A stretch of 64,000 nt of DNA from positions 992,001 through 1,056,000 of the forward strand of contig MARA01000008.1 in assembly GCA_001792895.1 (NCBI GenBank), read 5' to 3'. Shown piece by piece: positions 31,000 through 43,830 of the stretch. This DNA is from Lentinus brumalis. Its lineage: Eukaryota > Basidiomycota > Agaricomycetes > Polyporales > Polyporaceae. Each line of letters starts with the position of its first letter. Positions within the stretch are counted from its first letter, which is position 1. Under the pieces are notes generated by a model. The model made no database searches. It was not told the DNA's origin and worked only from the letters and a program-made list of their open reading frames with translations. Both the position numbers and the translations under genes were made by a program.

Positions 31000-32322
31000 C
31001 TACAGCTCATCATGCGCGCCGGTGGTCTCCTCGGCAGCATCCCCGGCACTGGTTGTACTGCTTGAATCTTGGTCGTGCGACGATTCGGTGGTCTCGGCGG
31101 CGGCGTTGTTTCCGGCGCTGATTGTACTGCTGTCGCGCGAGGAATCGGTCACAACGTTGGACAAGGTTTCCAAGATCGTCGACGTTGGTACGGGGTCGGA
31201 GCAGGCAGGGGTATCTGAGCCGCAGGTCACGACGACAGAACTCGCGACGGAGACAGCAGCAGTCGCCACCGTCGCGGCAACCGTAGACGCAATACTGCTC
31301 GCGGACAGCGATTCCTGGCCCTTCTCCATCGCGAGCAACGCGTCGTCCCCACTGAAGTCCGGCACGAACCGCGTCCACCACAGCGCGATCCGCAGCCCGC
31401 GGTCGACGAGCCGCTGCTTCAAGATAAAGAGCACGACGAGGACGAAGAAGGCGAGGCCGGCGAAGATTAGCATGCGGTCGAGCCAGTCGGACTTCTCGAG
31501 CGCGGTGATGAGGTGCTTCGAGGTGGTCATGAGGGAGTCGAGTACGTCGTGCGTGGTTGATGTGGACTTGAGATTCGCGGTGGACGACTCTGTGTTCTGG
31601 TGAATGGCGGGTGTGTGTACGAGTATGGGAGGTCGTACCGAGAAGTTGTGTGGATAGCACGGAGCGTTCGAGCTCGCCCTGCATGAGACCTAATGTCCGC
31701 TGTAGAGCCTCCGTGACGTCGTTGGTCGTCTTCATCACAGCGTCCTCCCTGGGGCCGGATGAGGCTTGGCTGAAAACAGTGTGAATGCACGTACGTCGCT
31801 TTCTCGTTTAGCGTCTGCTTCTCTCGTACCACGGATGAGCGCAGGAGCTCCTCCCGGCGAGACGTCTGCTGTGCGTCGATCGCGCGCTTCGACGCCAGAA
31901 CAGCAGCACGCATGTCCTTGCGGAGCCTGTCGTATCAATCTCAGCGTCGCTCCGAGGGTAACAAGGGCATGCAAGAGACGTACCTGGTCAACGTCGCCTG
32001 GAAGTCTTCCACGACCTGCCTCAGCTCCCTCCGCGCGCGCTCCGTGCGCTGGTCCTCCACTGCAACGTCAAGGCTCTACTCAGATCGGTCTCGCGCTCCT
32101 CCTTTGACGTCTGTGTGCGAAGGAGGTGCGTACCTCGAGCTGCCGCGCGAACACGTCTAGGTCATCCCGCACCTCCGCCGCGTACTGTTGCTGGAGAGCG
32201 AGCGGGCCCGTGCATGAGCGCAGCCGGGGAATCTGGAAGTCGGTGAGGTCCTTCTGTCTCCGCTCCAGTGAGGCGATGATGTTTGCTGTTTCTTGGTCGA
32301 CGGCGGAGGGCAGAGGCGGCAT
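31000..32322 (-). CDS. SEC20: SEC20 t-SNARE (Golgi-to-ER retrograde transport)
   Basis: Multi-exon gene starting MPPLPSAVDQETANIIASLE at 32322; first exon 32134-32322. Later exons give a coiled coil (VEDQRTERARRELRQVVEDFQ; DMRAAVLASKRAIDAQQTSRREELL), the Sec20 SNARE-like segment (TEALQRTLGLMQGELERS...STQLL), then a single membrane span MLIFAGLAFFVLVVLFILK and a luminal Ser/Thr-rich tail that ends HDEL, the ER-retrieval signal also found in yeast Sec20. Sec20 is part of the ER t-SNARE complex with Use1 and Ufe1 for COPI vesicles. Some exon borders are approximate. It is divergent with the RRG9-like gene, sharing a 184-bp promoter interval. Confidence 0.82.
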
Positions 32323-32506
32323 GCTTGTGGACGTCGTGGTTGGAGGCAGGGGGCAGGCAGCGCGCGGCGACGCGCCACTGCTGTCCCTCGACAGACGCCG
32401 AGCTGCAAACTCAGCTTTCACCCTCACCTCCTCCTTCTCATCGTCACCTTAACCACTGCTCCAAGATCAACACGTCATACAACGCAGCACTATACCCTTA
32501 ATAACC

Positions 32507-33163
32507 ATGCTCTCGACGACACTCCGCTCGATCTTCCCGCAAAAATCCCCGGCGCGACACACGCTCATAAACCTCTATTCTACCGTCGCCGATCTCACAC
32601 GCACGCACTGGAAGACCGGCGCACACCCTGCGCCAAAGTCCCTGGTAGAGAAGGAGGACGACGACGAAGACTGGCCGGCGCCGCAGAAAGAGATGCACCC
32701 GTCGCTCGAGGCTGAGCTCGCGGACGCAGAAGCAGAAGCAGACGAGTCCTCGTCAAGACCGCTCCCGCACCGCCCGTTCTCGAAGACGGCGGAAAAGACG
32801 CCGACCCCGCAGGAGTACCGCGCGCACCGCGAGACGATGAAGAAGAAGTTCCCGGAGGGGTGGGCGCCCCCACGGAAGCTGTCGCGCGAGGCGATGGTCG
32901 CGGTGCGGCACCTGCACCAGGTGGACCCCGCGGCGTTCTCGACGCCCATCTTGGCGGAGAAGTTCCGCATCAGCAAGGAGGCGGTGCGGCGGATCTTGAA
33001 GAGCAAGTGGGAGCCGACGAGGGAGCAGAAGGCGCGGATGGCGGCGAGGGAGAAGGAGGCGCGGACGGCGTGGAAGGCGGGTAAGAGGGCGGAGGAGAAC
33101 AGGCAGTATGAGCAGGACCAGCGGCGGGTCGAGCGGGAGGAGGACGAGTTGACTTTGACGTGA
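32507..33163 (+). CDS. RRG9: RRG9-like mitochondrial protein (neugrin family)
   Basis: Single exon of 218 residues. The N-terminus is basic and Ser/Thr-rich, consistent with a mitochondrial presequence (MLSTTLRSIFPQKSPARHTL). The conserved region KKKFPEGWAPPRKLSREAMVAVRHLHQVDPAAFSTPILAEKFRISKEAVRRILKSKWEPT is the Rrg9/neugrin motif, which includes a helix-turn-helix-like part. A lysine/arginine/glutamate-rich helix closes the protein. Rrg9 is needed for respiratory growth and mitochondrial genome maintenance in yeast. An acidic low-complexity stretch lies in between. Confidence 0.8.
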   Translation: MLSTTLRSIFPQKSPARHTLINLYSTVADLTRTHWKTGAHPAPKSLVEKEDDDEDWPAPQKEMHPSLEAELADAEAEADESSSRPLPHRPFSKTAEKTPTPQEYRAHRETMKKKFPEGWAPPRKLSREAMVAVRHLHQVDPAAFSTPILAEKFRISKEAVRRILKSKWEPTREQKARMAAREKEARTAWKAGKRAEENRQYEQDQRRVEREEDELTLT

Positions 33164-35167
33164 GCTTGCTGCTGGGACTAGACGGTACGGTTGCACGATT
33201 TATGGTATGCTGTTCATAATACATGATTACTACGGTGCGTTCACATCTTCGACATGCATCATCTTCAATCTCACGTCTTCGGATCAACAGCCCACTATAA
33301 TACCAATTCTACTTCCCCGCAGTGACACGGATGCCAGACGTGCACAAGCCTCGATTCACCGCCGGCTTCGGGTGGTTAACCACATCAAGCTCATCTCACC
33401 AAGCCTGGCTCAGTCGTAAGACTGGTATATCTTGTCGTCGTTCAAAATACGCCGTCAAGTGGCTTCTGCTAGAGCGGTACTTTCTGCCAAGCTCAAGAAG
33501 AAGCTGCTTGTTCTGGACACGTATGATCCGTCGTGCTGAATGCTATACGATCTGCCAGACTCATTCTTCCTCATCGTGTCAGGCCATCAACCCAGTGCCG
33601 ACATCTTGAAACGGGTGACACCCTTCACAGGCTACCGATGCCTAGGCTTTCACATACCAGAGGCCCTGGTGAGCTATCGGTAAGTGGCTACCTGATATGC
33701 ATGCGCGCTAACGTGCCCTCGTATTTGCAGCTCGTGCCCGCCTGAACTCGAAGGCGATATCGGGACGCGATGACGCAACCCGCGCCCACCCGACAGTTAG
33801 CTGCCGTCAAGCCTTCCAGCCATCATGTTGCTATTGCGGCTGATGCCAATTTGCTGCATGTAGTCGTGACGGCTCGCACGAAATTCTTCCTATCCATGTA
33901 CTTCGGCCGCACCGTATGGCTCTAGGTTGCGTGTCGCGTAGGCCCGTCCCCTGTCTGCCCTCGTCGGGACTGGCTGGCGAGTCTACATGACATGCTGCAT
34001 GTGCCCATTCTAACCCGACCGCCAGCGCGTCAGTTGCGCTGACGAGGGGACACGCAGGACCTTCTTTCGGGCCTTCCCTTCCGAGATCACGATGCGCACA
34101 CCACTCATGCAAAGGTTGTCAAGACAGAGACCGACGAGCTGCCCGCGTGGATGGTCGATCCACTATCAATCAGTCAGCCTACGGTTCGCGGCCCCAGCCT
34201 ATTCTGTGTACTCCTCCCGTCATGCCTGGCAATCTTCACAGCAGGCAAGAGTTGACACACACAGTCCGAGTTGCGACAAGCCATATGACAAGCCATCTTA
34301 CAAGAGGTCACCATTATGCAAGAGAACATCGGTCCAAACATTTCGACCCGAGCGGTAAACTCATGTCACATACCACTCTCTCCAACGGCAACCCATCCAG
34401 TTTCCCACTTCCAACCCTCCCCCGCGTTACTCTTCAGCATAGACCATTCCATGCAGAGCCCGCCCAACCATCAACTCCACGCACGCACTCTCGAGTCTCC
34501 AGGTGTCGCCCGCATCCCCGCGTGTAAGGTTTGAATTTAGTACATCACCTGTAATGTCCGGACGGTCCCTCTACGGCGCCGTCAATGGATGTGTGTGTTC
34601 TGACTCCTGCGGGCTGGAAACTAATCTGCACTCAGGGTGATTTAGTCAAGTATTCATCGCAGAATGCCGTACTGCGAGTCGAACCGGTCTATCTGCGTCG
34701 AACCGAGCCGGTACTCCGTGGCCCTAGCTGAGCTACCTGGTCAAGCGCTCTCGAACATGTTTCTCTCTCCACTGTCACGTCTCCCCTTGACCTCTTGAGT
34801 GATCTATCGATCTGCATATTCAGGCCATTACGCCGTTTACTCTTCGAAGACAGTACTCGACACCTCAAGGCCGCAAGCGATACTATCCAACCTCGTGCTA
34901 AGGCTGGTGGCATCAGTCAGGCCTCCACTATAGTTCTATTGATTCGGAAAGTGATCTGGTCAGTACGTACTCCAACTCATAGGCCATGAGGCCTGAGGTT
35001 TGGCTTATGTACTCTGACTGGACGTAGGTGGCTACCGAGTGAAAACTCGCAAGCAAGTCTGCTACACATATCCGTTTGGAGCAGTGCATGACGTGACATT
35101 ATCTCGTGCGTCGTAGTACCTTCTTGCAGGTTTCTCCAGTGCTAACGCGGATTACGCCTATGTAGTG
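33164..35167. other. Two-kilobase gene-free stretch
   Basis: No open frame with a recognisable domain on either strand. Around 34665-34745 (minus strand) an A-box-like TAGCTCAGCTAGG and B-box-like GGTTCGACTCG are spaced as in a tRNA-derived SINE, but the cloverleaf does not form, so I do not call a tRNA. Confidence 0.5.
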
Positions 35168-36747
35168 ATGGAGGCACACCTGAACTTGGACGCTTTGCTG
35201 GAGGTCTTCTGCCGCACGGATATGCCGACGCAGTCGCAGATCATGAAGACCTGTCGTGTCCTCTACCGCGAAGGAGGAAAGCAGCTGGTGAGACGGAATG
35301 TAGTCTCACTCCGCACCGAAGCACAACTCGCGTCATTCCTGTTGTTCATGCGAGCCGACGGACTATCCCGGATGCCATACATCCGTGCTCTGACAGTGGG
35401 CTCCAAGGGACACAAGTCTAGTCAGGCGATCGAGTGGCTCGTCGAGTTGTTCGCCGAACTGGTCGCCTGTGCATCGGGCCTTCAGAAACTCAGTTATCAC
35501 TGTGTCCACAAGAATCCTGCTATGGATGGGCGGCTGGCGACTCACATCGCGTCTATGACCACGTTAACCGTCCTCTCGGTCTCGCGGATGGACCGCCCAA
35601 CCTGGGCTATTCTTCAGCATATGCGCTCTCGCCTCACCGCGGCTCAGTTCGAGTTTGCAGACGAAGAGTTCGACGACAGCGTCCCGCCCTCGGACCACGT
35701 TGACCTCGTGCATCTCCTCGAAGGTTCTCGGACGACTCTGGAGAGCCTGACGGTCCACGGTAGTCACTCCAACGTTATAACCACAACCACCGGGCCTGCG
35801 TATCCCCGCATGGCAGAGCTAGATCTCAACCTCGAGACCTTATGGATGCCTGTCGCTTCGCACTACATGCAAACCTTCCCAAATTTGAGGTTTCTACGTA
35901 TCGAAGATAGCGATGTTTCCATGGACGGCCGTCCCGCCGTTGGCAGCCCTCAGTGCGCAGCCCTCAGGGCTAGCAACCGGTCGTACCAGCAAGAGTACGG
36001 CTCCTGGCGGTTACTTGATCTTTTCGCTGGACAGGCACAGCACCTCTACCCGCTTGGCCTCACGTGTCGCATTGAGCACCTTATCCTCTACGACTCGGAC
36101 ACCTCTGACGAAGAGGTCGACGCGACAATTCTTCGCGCCATGTTGTCCGACGCTCGTCCGACGCGTCTGGACCTGGTATGTTCGTTCACCGTGGCGACCT
36201 TCATGAAGGAGGATTGGGTCGCTGCGTTGATCGAAGCGCGTACTCCGCAAATCAAACATCTCACCATCAAGATAGATATCATACTCGGCGATGTGGATGA
36301 GGAGATGGAGAGAGCGATAGTGAGTACTATCAGCCTGCAGCAGCGGGTTCCTCTGGCCTTTATGAGACACGCAGGCTGATGCACTGCTGACAGGACGTCA
36401 TGTACGGCATCGTCGCGTCCCTCTCAACTCTTACTGCGTTCCATCTGGATATCTCGCGTTGTTTCTACCGCCCGGGCGATCCTTGGGACACCTACGGTCA
36501 CACCATGGACGTCTACGCTGTGGCTAACCGCTTCATGGAGGCCTCTCCTTCCATGATCGCTGCGCTAGTGACGCTGCACTACCCTCCTCGACCATCCGTC
36601 CATGCACGAGCGGGATGCCCGGACGCATGCAACCGACTCTTTGGGTTCGAGGCGGATGACGCGGGACCTCGATCAGATGACGACGGCTCCGAGTCGAGTG
36701 AGGACGATTCCGAACACAGCGATTCAGAGGGAGATGCGGAGGGCTGA
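35168..36747 (+). CDS. F-box/LRR-like protein 1
   Basis: Two exons, 35168-36319 and 36394-36747; 1506 nt, 501 residues. The N-terminus LDALLEVFCRTDMPTQSQIMKTCRVLYREGGKQLVRRNVVSL is an F-box-like segment, followed by irregular leucine-rich repeats (TTLTVLSVSRMDR, PRMAELDLNLETL, PNLRFLRIEDSD). The C-terminus is acidic (SDDDGSESSEDDSEHSDSEGD). Such basidiomycete proteins are presumed SCF ubiquitin-ligase adaptors; targets unknown. The first ATG at 35168 fits the F-box distance. Two other members of this expanded family lie at 44182 and 62065. Confidence 0.75.
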
Positions 36748-37461
36748 CACGGTGCTTCGTGGTACTGTAAGTAATGGCTATGTACCTTGCTGGTCTTGGA
36801 AACCTGCTGAGCGGTCGTTCAAGTTACTGTACATGTCACGCCTGGGACAGCATGGTCGATGAGCATACTGGATGGCGCCACGTCGCTCATGCAACGGTTC
36901 GTACCAAGTGTAGCACGCCACGTCCGAGCGGTTCGACGTCGCGCTCCGATCCCGCGAGGGTCTCTACTTCCTCTTTTGCTAGCTAAGTACCTTCTGCTTG
37001 TTCGTGATTCTTGGGGTGCCTACGCAGTCCCTACCAGTGCTCTGCATGTATTGAGTCATTGATGAGAGTATGTTAGTCCCCACGCTCGAAATTTATCCGT
37101 TCGACGCTGTTCCACGCGGCCACCGTGACCTCCTCCCCGCCGATCACAAGCGGGAAGTGATTGCCCCTCCTGCGCTAGCCCACGGCCAGGTGCGCGTGAG
37201 CCCCAGCAGGCTGCGCTAGTCGCCCAGCAAATGCAGCACGAATTCTGCGAGCGTAACGTGCAATCAGATAGTATATGGACAATAAATCAACCTACAAGTA
37301 CACGGTGATGGTGTAAGTATACGGCAAGCACTGGACAACAAAAAAACGACGCAAGTCCATCAACTCTCACGAAGAATCAGATATCTGCGCGCGTGCGACG
37401 TGTATGCGGGAAGCAGATCACAACTCAAGTACTCAACTAAATCCCACAACCAACTTCATCA
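36748..37461. other. Intergenic region
   Basis: 3' ends of the F-box gene and of the channel gene face each other here. No gene seen. Confidence 0.45.
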
Positions 37462-40400
37462 TCACTCGCGGCGCTCCTCATCCGGCGGCGGGCCCGAGAT
37501 ATCCACATGGCCCTTCCCGTCCATCACCGCATCGTGCGTGCTCACATCCACGCCCGCGTCCCGACACGCCTTCTCCTCAGCCTCGCCCAGCCCGAGCGGG
37601 TCGCGCGGGATCCACACAACCGGCTGCGGGTCCACGCTCGCCGGGTGGTAGAAGTCCTTCGGACCCTCTTCCTCGTCGACGCCGCGCAGCGAGGTAGGAG
37701 TGCTCGGCCCTCCCTCCTCCACCTGCGTCGCCTTCGCCTTGTCGACATCGAGAGATCCCGCCAGGCTTGCCCGCTTCCGTGCCTTCTCCTCAGATACGCG
37801 CGACGTGCTCGTGGCGTTCGCCTGCTCCTGGTCCTGGACCTTGACGTCCTTGCAGGACAGATTATCGTCAAGCTCCTGCGCAGCCACGTTGACGTTCTCG
37901 TCCTTCTTCCCGTGCGCCTGGTCTGCGAGGGTCAATGGCAGGAACTCGATCAGCGGACCGTACGAGTTGTTGATGATGAGGTGGTAGAACGCCGTGAACG
38001 CAATGAGGACGATCATGAGCGCGCCCTCCGGAATCGCGCTCGCCTTGTTGTTCTGGTCGCGCGCGAGGAAGAACAACGCAGCGAGACAGATCTGCTGGAT
38101 GTACATGCCGACGAAGATGTGCTGGATCGCCTTCGGGAAGTAGAGGCCGCCCGTCTCGCTCGCCGGATTGCTGTCGAGTACCCACAGGAACTGGTACTTC
38201 CAGAGCTGGTACATGAGGAAGAACATGGCGACCGAGAGACCGTTGATGATAGGTGAGATGATGCTGTATGCGAGCGCTGCGAAGACTATGAGCGAGAGTC
38301 ACACACATACAACCGACGAAGGCACTCACTGATGACGACGATGAGGGTGATACCGGGGAAGAGCGTGCCCCACGACACCGAGCGCATGGTATACTTGATT
38401 TTGTAGATCGAGCGAGGGGTGGAACCGAGAATGAAAAGCTTCACATAGTACAGGACCAGGGGAACAAGCTGGAGGAAACCCGCTGCCGTACCCGAGAGAC
38501 CTTGAAGTATGACATAGGTGAGGAAGAACGTCGACGCCTGCGGCAGCTTCTGCGCAAGGAGGGAGGGAATGGAGCCGGGGTTGTGAATGAGGTCGGGAAG
38601 GGCTGCGATGAGACCGGACGAGAGCGTCACGACCAGGAACGAGTTCTGTGAGACATTCGTTAGCTCTGTTTACGCCAGGCACAGCATATGTGTGGTACTT
38701 ACGATGACTTGGAACAGGAAGAACCGAGTCATCAAGCTCAGCTCAATAGTCTTACGCTGTGGCATGCCCTCGAAGCGCGCAAGGAGGCGCAAGATGATCG
38801 GGAGCAGCAGCATGAGAATCGCGAGCAACGCCGGGGGAAGAATACCGGATATGATGCCAACGATGACGGGGGGCAGCTTGCACAGCCATGCGAGCCAACT
38901 GTACGTCGTGCAAAGCGCGTGCACGTTCGACACGACACCGATAAACGCGACTGCGAGCAAGTGATGTCAGTTATGACGGCGAGCATGCACACATGCGAGA
39001 GTTACGTACCAGGTATGGCCCAGACGATGATAAGACCAATTGTAATGCACCACGAGATGGCAGTCCTGACACGAGCCTCGTAGGGGTTCATGTTCAGGTT
39101 GCTCCAGATCACATCGTCCGGGACTACGCCAACACCCTTGGACTGCATCCGATAGGGCATGTGGTGCGTGAGGACCTGAGCGGCCATGTGCGCCGCGATC
39201 TGCTGGTTGAAGAGCACAAACGCCGAGTTCAGCGGGGGGTATGTCTGCGACGTCGCGGGGTCCGCTTTAAGCGCATCCGGGTGATTCGTCTGCGGCTCGG
39301 GGAGATTCGACGAGGTGGCAACGTCGCGAGCGAGCGTGCGGCGAGCGTTCCGCAGCGCGTCGTTGGTCTCCTTGATCTCCTGCCGCGCCCACTCAATGGT
39401 GTCGACCTTCTTGCCCGTGAACGGAATGCCAAACGGCAGGAAGCCGACCGGTGGGAGACGATGCGTGGGGCGCTTTGCCCTGGGAACGAGCTTCTCAGCG
39501 AGCGATATGTCACCACGTTCGACATCGACGATGCTGGGATCCGTGAGCGGGCGACCGTCATTCGCGGTATCGACGGATCCGCGCTTGTTCTTCTTCGCCG
39601 CTTTCGCCTCAGCTTTAAGGCTCTTGTTGTGGAGCTTCACGGCGGTGTTAATGAGGCTCGTCTCAGCAGATTCGAGCTTCTGCGCGGCCTTCAGGCGGCG
39701 CTCGTAGAGGTCCGGCATCTCCTTGAGGTCGCGGTTCAGCCAGACCTTCGCCACGCCGCCGGGGAGGTGGGAGAACACGTTCGAGAGTGCGGATTCGGTG
39801 AGGTAGCGACGGGGAACACCGGTGAAAAGCACCGTGCTCGCCTGCGGGGAAGACGCGTTCTTGGGGTCCATGAGCCACCGCTGACGAGCGGTCACAAAGT
39901 GCTTCATCTCGTGGCGGATGTTCCACCAAATCCAGATCGTGAAGACCCACGCGAGGATGATATGCGCCGCGTACCGGGTCTGCTTGTCGGGCGAGACGTT
40001 GCCGAAAGTGAAGCGGTCAAGACCGGTGTGGCTGTCGACAGACGTACCAGCGGAGGTGATAGGGAGGAGGATGGCCCATGAGATGAGCCAGATGGGCAGC
40101 AAAACCCGGACGAGCATGCGGAGGAAGCGGACGAAGAAGTACGCGTCCATGCCGTTCTTCTCCTGGATTTCGTGGTAGTCTGCCATGAAGACCGAGTACG
40201 GCCATAGAAGGATGTTCCTCGCGAGCTCGGCGGCGCGGCGGCTGCGAAAGAACGTTGTCAGTACTGGCGGATTGCGAGAAACGTACGTCGCCGGGCATGA
40301 GACGCATATACGCGCGAGCGAAACTTCCACTCGGAGCGAGTGCATAGGTATCGTCGAGCCACTGCCCGAAGGCACGCCCCATAGGCGAGGCTACGAGTAT

Positions 40401-41292
40401 GTCCAGCTATTGCCGCAATGCCGCATTTAGAGGCAAGCAACAGACCCTCGCAACCCTCTTGACTCGAGCTCAACAACGGGAAGAAGAGGGATATTCCAGG
40501 CGAACTACCCTGCTATCAGACACATTTCCCGCGCCGGAGGGCTGCTGATCGCATGCATGCAAGTCCACTAGAAGCACGGAGATGCAACTCCGCCGAACTG
40601 GCGCACTTCACTGGCGACCGCCCGCCTGCGTGAAGCGGCAGGCAGCGAAAAAGCGAGTGATTGGGCGCGCGAAACTATCTTTGGTCTGCTTTGAAAGCGC
40701 GACCAGCAAAAAGGTTTCCTTTCAGCCAGAACCTGGCCGAGGGGTATACTCACACGCGAACTTAGGCCCACTGGCATGACTTCCGTCCCGTCTCAACCAC
40801 CGGAACGTCTGCCGTGTGAGAATCATGCATATGCCCGACGTGAAAGACGGGCTGAGAACAGCAGGGAGGATTTCTGACTGCAGACACTGAGACAGTCCCT
40901 TCATGGTGTGACTTGCAGTATGCGGCGCGACGGAGGGCATGGGGATTTTATTACGCGCATATATGCATGTATGCGCACATATGCGGCAATTTCCCTGCCC
41001 CACAGCTGCCGGTCGGAGCTCGAGCGACCATAGCACGACACGTCCCAACCCCCTCATCGCCCCACCCCTCTCTTGCAACCGGGTGCCGACTTGACCGACG
41101 TCGATGAACGCGCAACAGATGAGAACTCACCTCTTCGGGGGTATGTACGTTCGGGGTTGATATATAGCTGGGAAGAAAGGACGGACGAGGGTGAATACGC
41201 CGAGCTCGATACCGAACACGGCCAAGTTGAAGACGAGTGCGGTGACGAACGTCGCGGTCGACGCCGAGGTCGCACTCGAGAGGTTGGAAGAC
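37462..41292 (-). CDS. CSC1/OSCA-type calcium-permeable stress-gated cation channel
   Basis: Multi-exon gene. The first recognisable exon (41131-41292) has the TM0 segment FVTALVFNLAVFGIELGVFTLVRPFFPAIYQPRTYIPP; the next starts at 40241 (RRAAELARNILLWPYSVFMADYHEIQEKNGMDAYFFVRFLRML) and holds two membrane helices plus the long cytosolic loop. Following exons (near 38660-38953, 38325-38643 and 37462-38283) carry the multi-pass DUF221 pore region (VSNVHALCTTYSWLAWL; PPALLAILMLLLPIILRLLARFEG) and a hydrophilic tail. CSC1/OSCA proteins are osmotically gated cation channels in the plasma membrane. The first coding exon upstream of 41292 is not resolved. The intron 40242-41130 is 889 bp, unusually long for this genome. 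Confidence 0.85.
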
Positions 41293-43733
41293 CTGCGGAG
41301 GACACGGGCGTGAGCGATAAGACGACGAGGAGGACACGGTGCACGCACATGACGGGTCGTTGCGCAGCGAGCGCGACTGGCAGTGGAAGGGGGCCCTGGG
41401 GAGTGGCGGGGGCGGGAGGGGGTATGAAGACAGGGAAGGAAGGACTTGGGTGAGCGCAAAGATATGAACGGGAAGAAAGAGGTTGACGTCGGGATGGGGC
41501 GCTGCCAGCCGCGTTCCACGCGATCGATCGAGGCCGACGAGTGTGCCTGCACGAGGGGTGTTCCCTCTTCCGTCACTCGCACTTTATACGCCTCCTCCTC
41601 GCTTCCGTAAATGCGTGTACTTTGCGGTGATGAACAGCTGTGCGCCGGCTATCTCTCGTGTGCACTGATCTGCACGCTGTGTCGCCCGTCCAGGAATCGC
41701 GCTGGTATATGTCGGGGTATACGACGAGGACGACGGGCACGCGAGCCACTGCAGAGACAGACTGACACCGGCGCCAGGGAACAAGAAAGGCACTTTGACA
41801 CGCTCGCTCCACACTACGTCACCCGAACGCACCGTACTCTACGATGTCCCGAATTAGCAGGCGACCGCCCGATCCGAACTCAACCACAACTCTCCGCGCC
41901 CATCATCCATGATGACGACGGTAAATCGCACGCATACCTCATCTACTACTGACTGTCATTCCGTCCTGGTGGCGATACAGACCGTACGTAGAGTCAACTG
42001 CGCGCTATTGTGCGTCGCTCGAAGACACGCGCCTCGAGGTTCGACGCCACAGAATCCTCTTGTTGCGCATGTGAGGAATGGTTTATTCCTGATTGGGTAC
42101 AGAGAACATACGTACATACCGGAAGGCAACCGAATCCAAGTACTTATGAATACGTCAATCGGATTCAAGACTCCCGGACCGAACTATTGTTGACCTGGTC
42201 AAGAGCACACCTTGTCCCGAAATCCATCCCAGTCCATCCAGGTCCATCCGCACAGTTGCAAGCGTGATGAACGCGTCAACAAGGCGGCGGGCAACGCGGA
42301 CGCACTGATTTGGGAATGTCTGCCGCGCTGTCGAAGCTCGTCTTCGTGTCGCTCGTTGCAATCCTGACCAGTAGTGACACAGAAGTGGCGTCGCCGGACT
42401 CTGAGCGCAGGCTAAGCATCCGGGCACCTCGGGGAGTGTCGCCAGAGGCGTCACGACTCACAGGCCAACCTCCATCGTGTCTGCGTCTGCGCGAACTGCA
42501 TAGCAGAATGAGGTGTGAGTACGAGTACATACGAGCGTCGCACCAAGTCAACTATATGGAACTAACCTGAGTGTAGGGTGTAGGGCGCACGCGGAGCAAC
42601 ATCTCGCCCATGCATGTCCCCGGCGCACCTGTAGTTATTCAGTTCTTCAGTTCTTCAGCCTCTTTGGCTGGTACGTCCACGCCGAAAGACGGGGGACGCA
42701 TGCTTGCTCCAAGTATTTCGGATGGTCGCTCGTGGCATCACGGAGGTCTTCCTGCAGCACTCAAGTCTCACGATCGGCGACGTTGAACTCGACGCGCCGG
42801 TGGGAGAACGGATGTACGGAACACCTTGCGCGATGTTAGGGCGTGACTGGTACCAGCCCAGAATTGAAAGCTGTCCCAAGGGAACAGGGCGATAAGTAGT
42901 AGGGGATGGTAATGCGCTCACGCGCTCACGGCGGATAGGGTGCCAGGACTTCTCTCGTAGCACTGAGCAGACCCCGTTGGGAGACTGAGCTGAGGACGAC
43001 GACTGCCGCAGGAGGAGGCTGACCTGGATTCTGGTGTAGTGTCAGTTGTGTCAGAAGGTCCCGTCGACGTCGGCAGCAACGTTGTCACCCCCCGGTCCGA
43101 CGAGTCGTATGTGCCGTGCGGTAGCTGTGCCGCATCAAGGACACCCTGGGCAGACCGCTTACGCTGGCAGCCACATATACTTATAGTACTGGAGAGCTGA
43201 GCAATCGAGTCGCGTCAGACTATCATTTTCCCACTGGTCGAACGCGATGCTGATCCAAATAGCTTACCACTTGCACGTGTGCCGACACCCCGAACGAACC
43301 TGAAAAACGTAGCGATTCCGCACGATCTTGCCGTCTGCCTATAAGTATGCAGAAGGCTGCAGAACGTGTAAGTCTGGGTTTTACAAATGGGTACTTATAC
43401 TGATTCGTGGACTTGCCTTCCCCGTCCGCGCAGTGTCAGACAGATGATAGTATGGCTCGCCGGTCAGCGGCAGCCGTGCTTATGTAGCGTCGAGCGAGGT
43501 TGTAAGGAGTTCCTCAGCACTACTTCATGTTGACATACTCGCGATCGGGGCAGTGGAGGAGATTCAAACAGAGTGACACAGAAGACGTTGTCTCCCCTAG
43601 GCAGCCCACGATCCGAACAAGTCGTATGTACAGAAGACGTGACGCGGACATCAAGTACTTCAAGTTATGTCGAGACTTGGCTGAGATTGGTCAGAGACGG
43701 CGATATGTACCGCAAACAAACGTCTGACTACAC
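41293..43733. other. Gene-poor stretch
   Basis: Contains the unresolved 5' end of the channel gene and its promoter (about 41300-41580). Beyond that only short frames with no recognisable domain. Confidence 0.45.
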
Positions 43734-43830
43734 AGCAACTTGACGCAGTGGAAGCGTGCAGGGCTCATATTCACAAGGTATCGCATGCTTTGAAACCCTG
43801 AAGTCCCTGGATCGAAACCAGGAGTTGCTA
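43734..43830 (+). tRNA. Initiator tRNA-Met (CAT) with a 25-nt intron
   Basis: Acceptor AGCAACT (43734-43740) pairs perfectly with AGTTGCT (43823-43829), giving the A1:U72 pair typical of eukaryotic initiator tRNA. The D arm is ACGC-AGTGGAA-GCGT, the anticodon stem CAGGG/CCCTG, the anticodon CAT at 43766-43768, and the T arm CCTGG-ATCGAAA-CCAGG has A54 instead of T54, another initiator hallmark. The intron is about 43770-43794, at the canonical position one base after the anticodon. A TTTTT terminator follows at 43851-43855. Confidence 0.9.

Noticed and set aside
34665..34745. Minus-strand tRNA suggested by A-box and B-box-like words
   Set aside because: D and anticodon arms do not pair; at most a tRNA-derived repeat.
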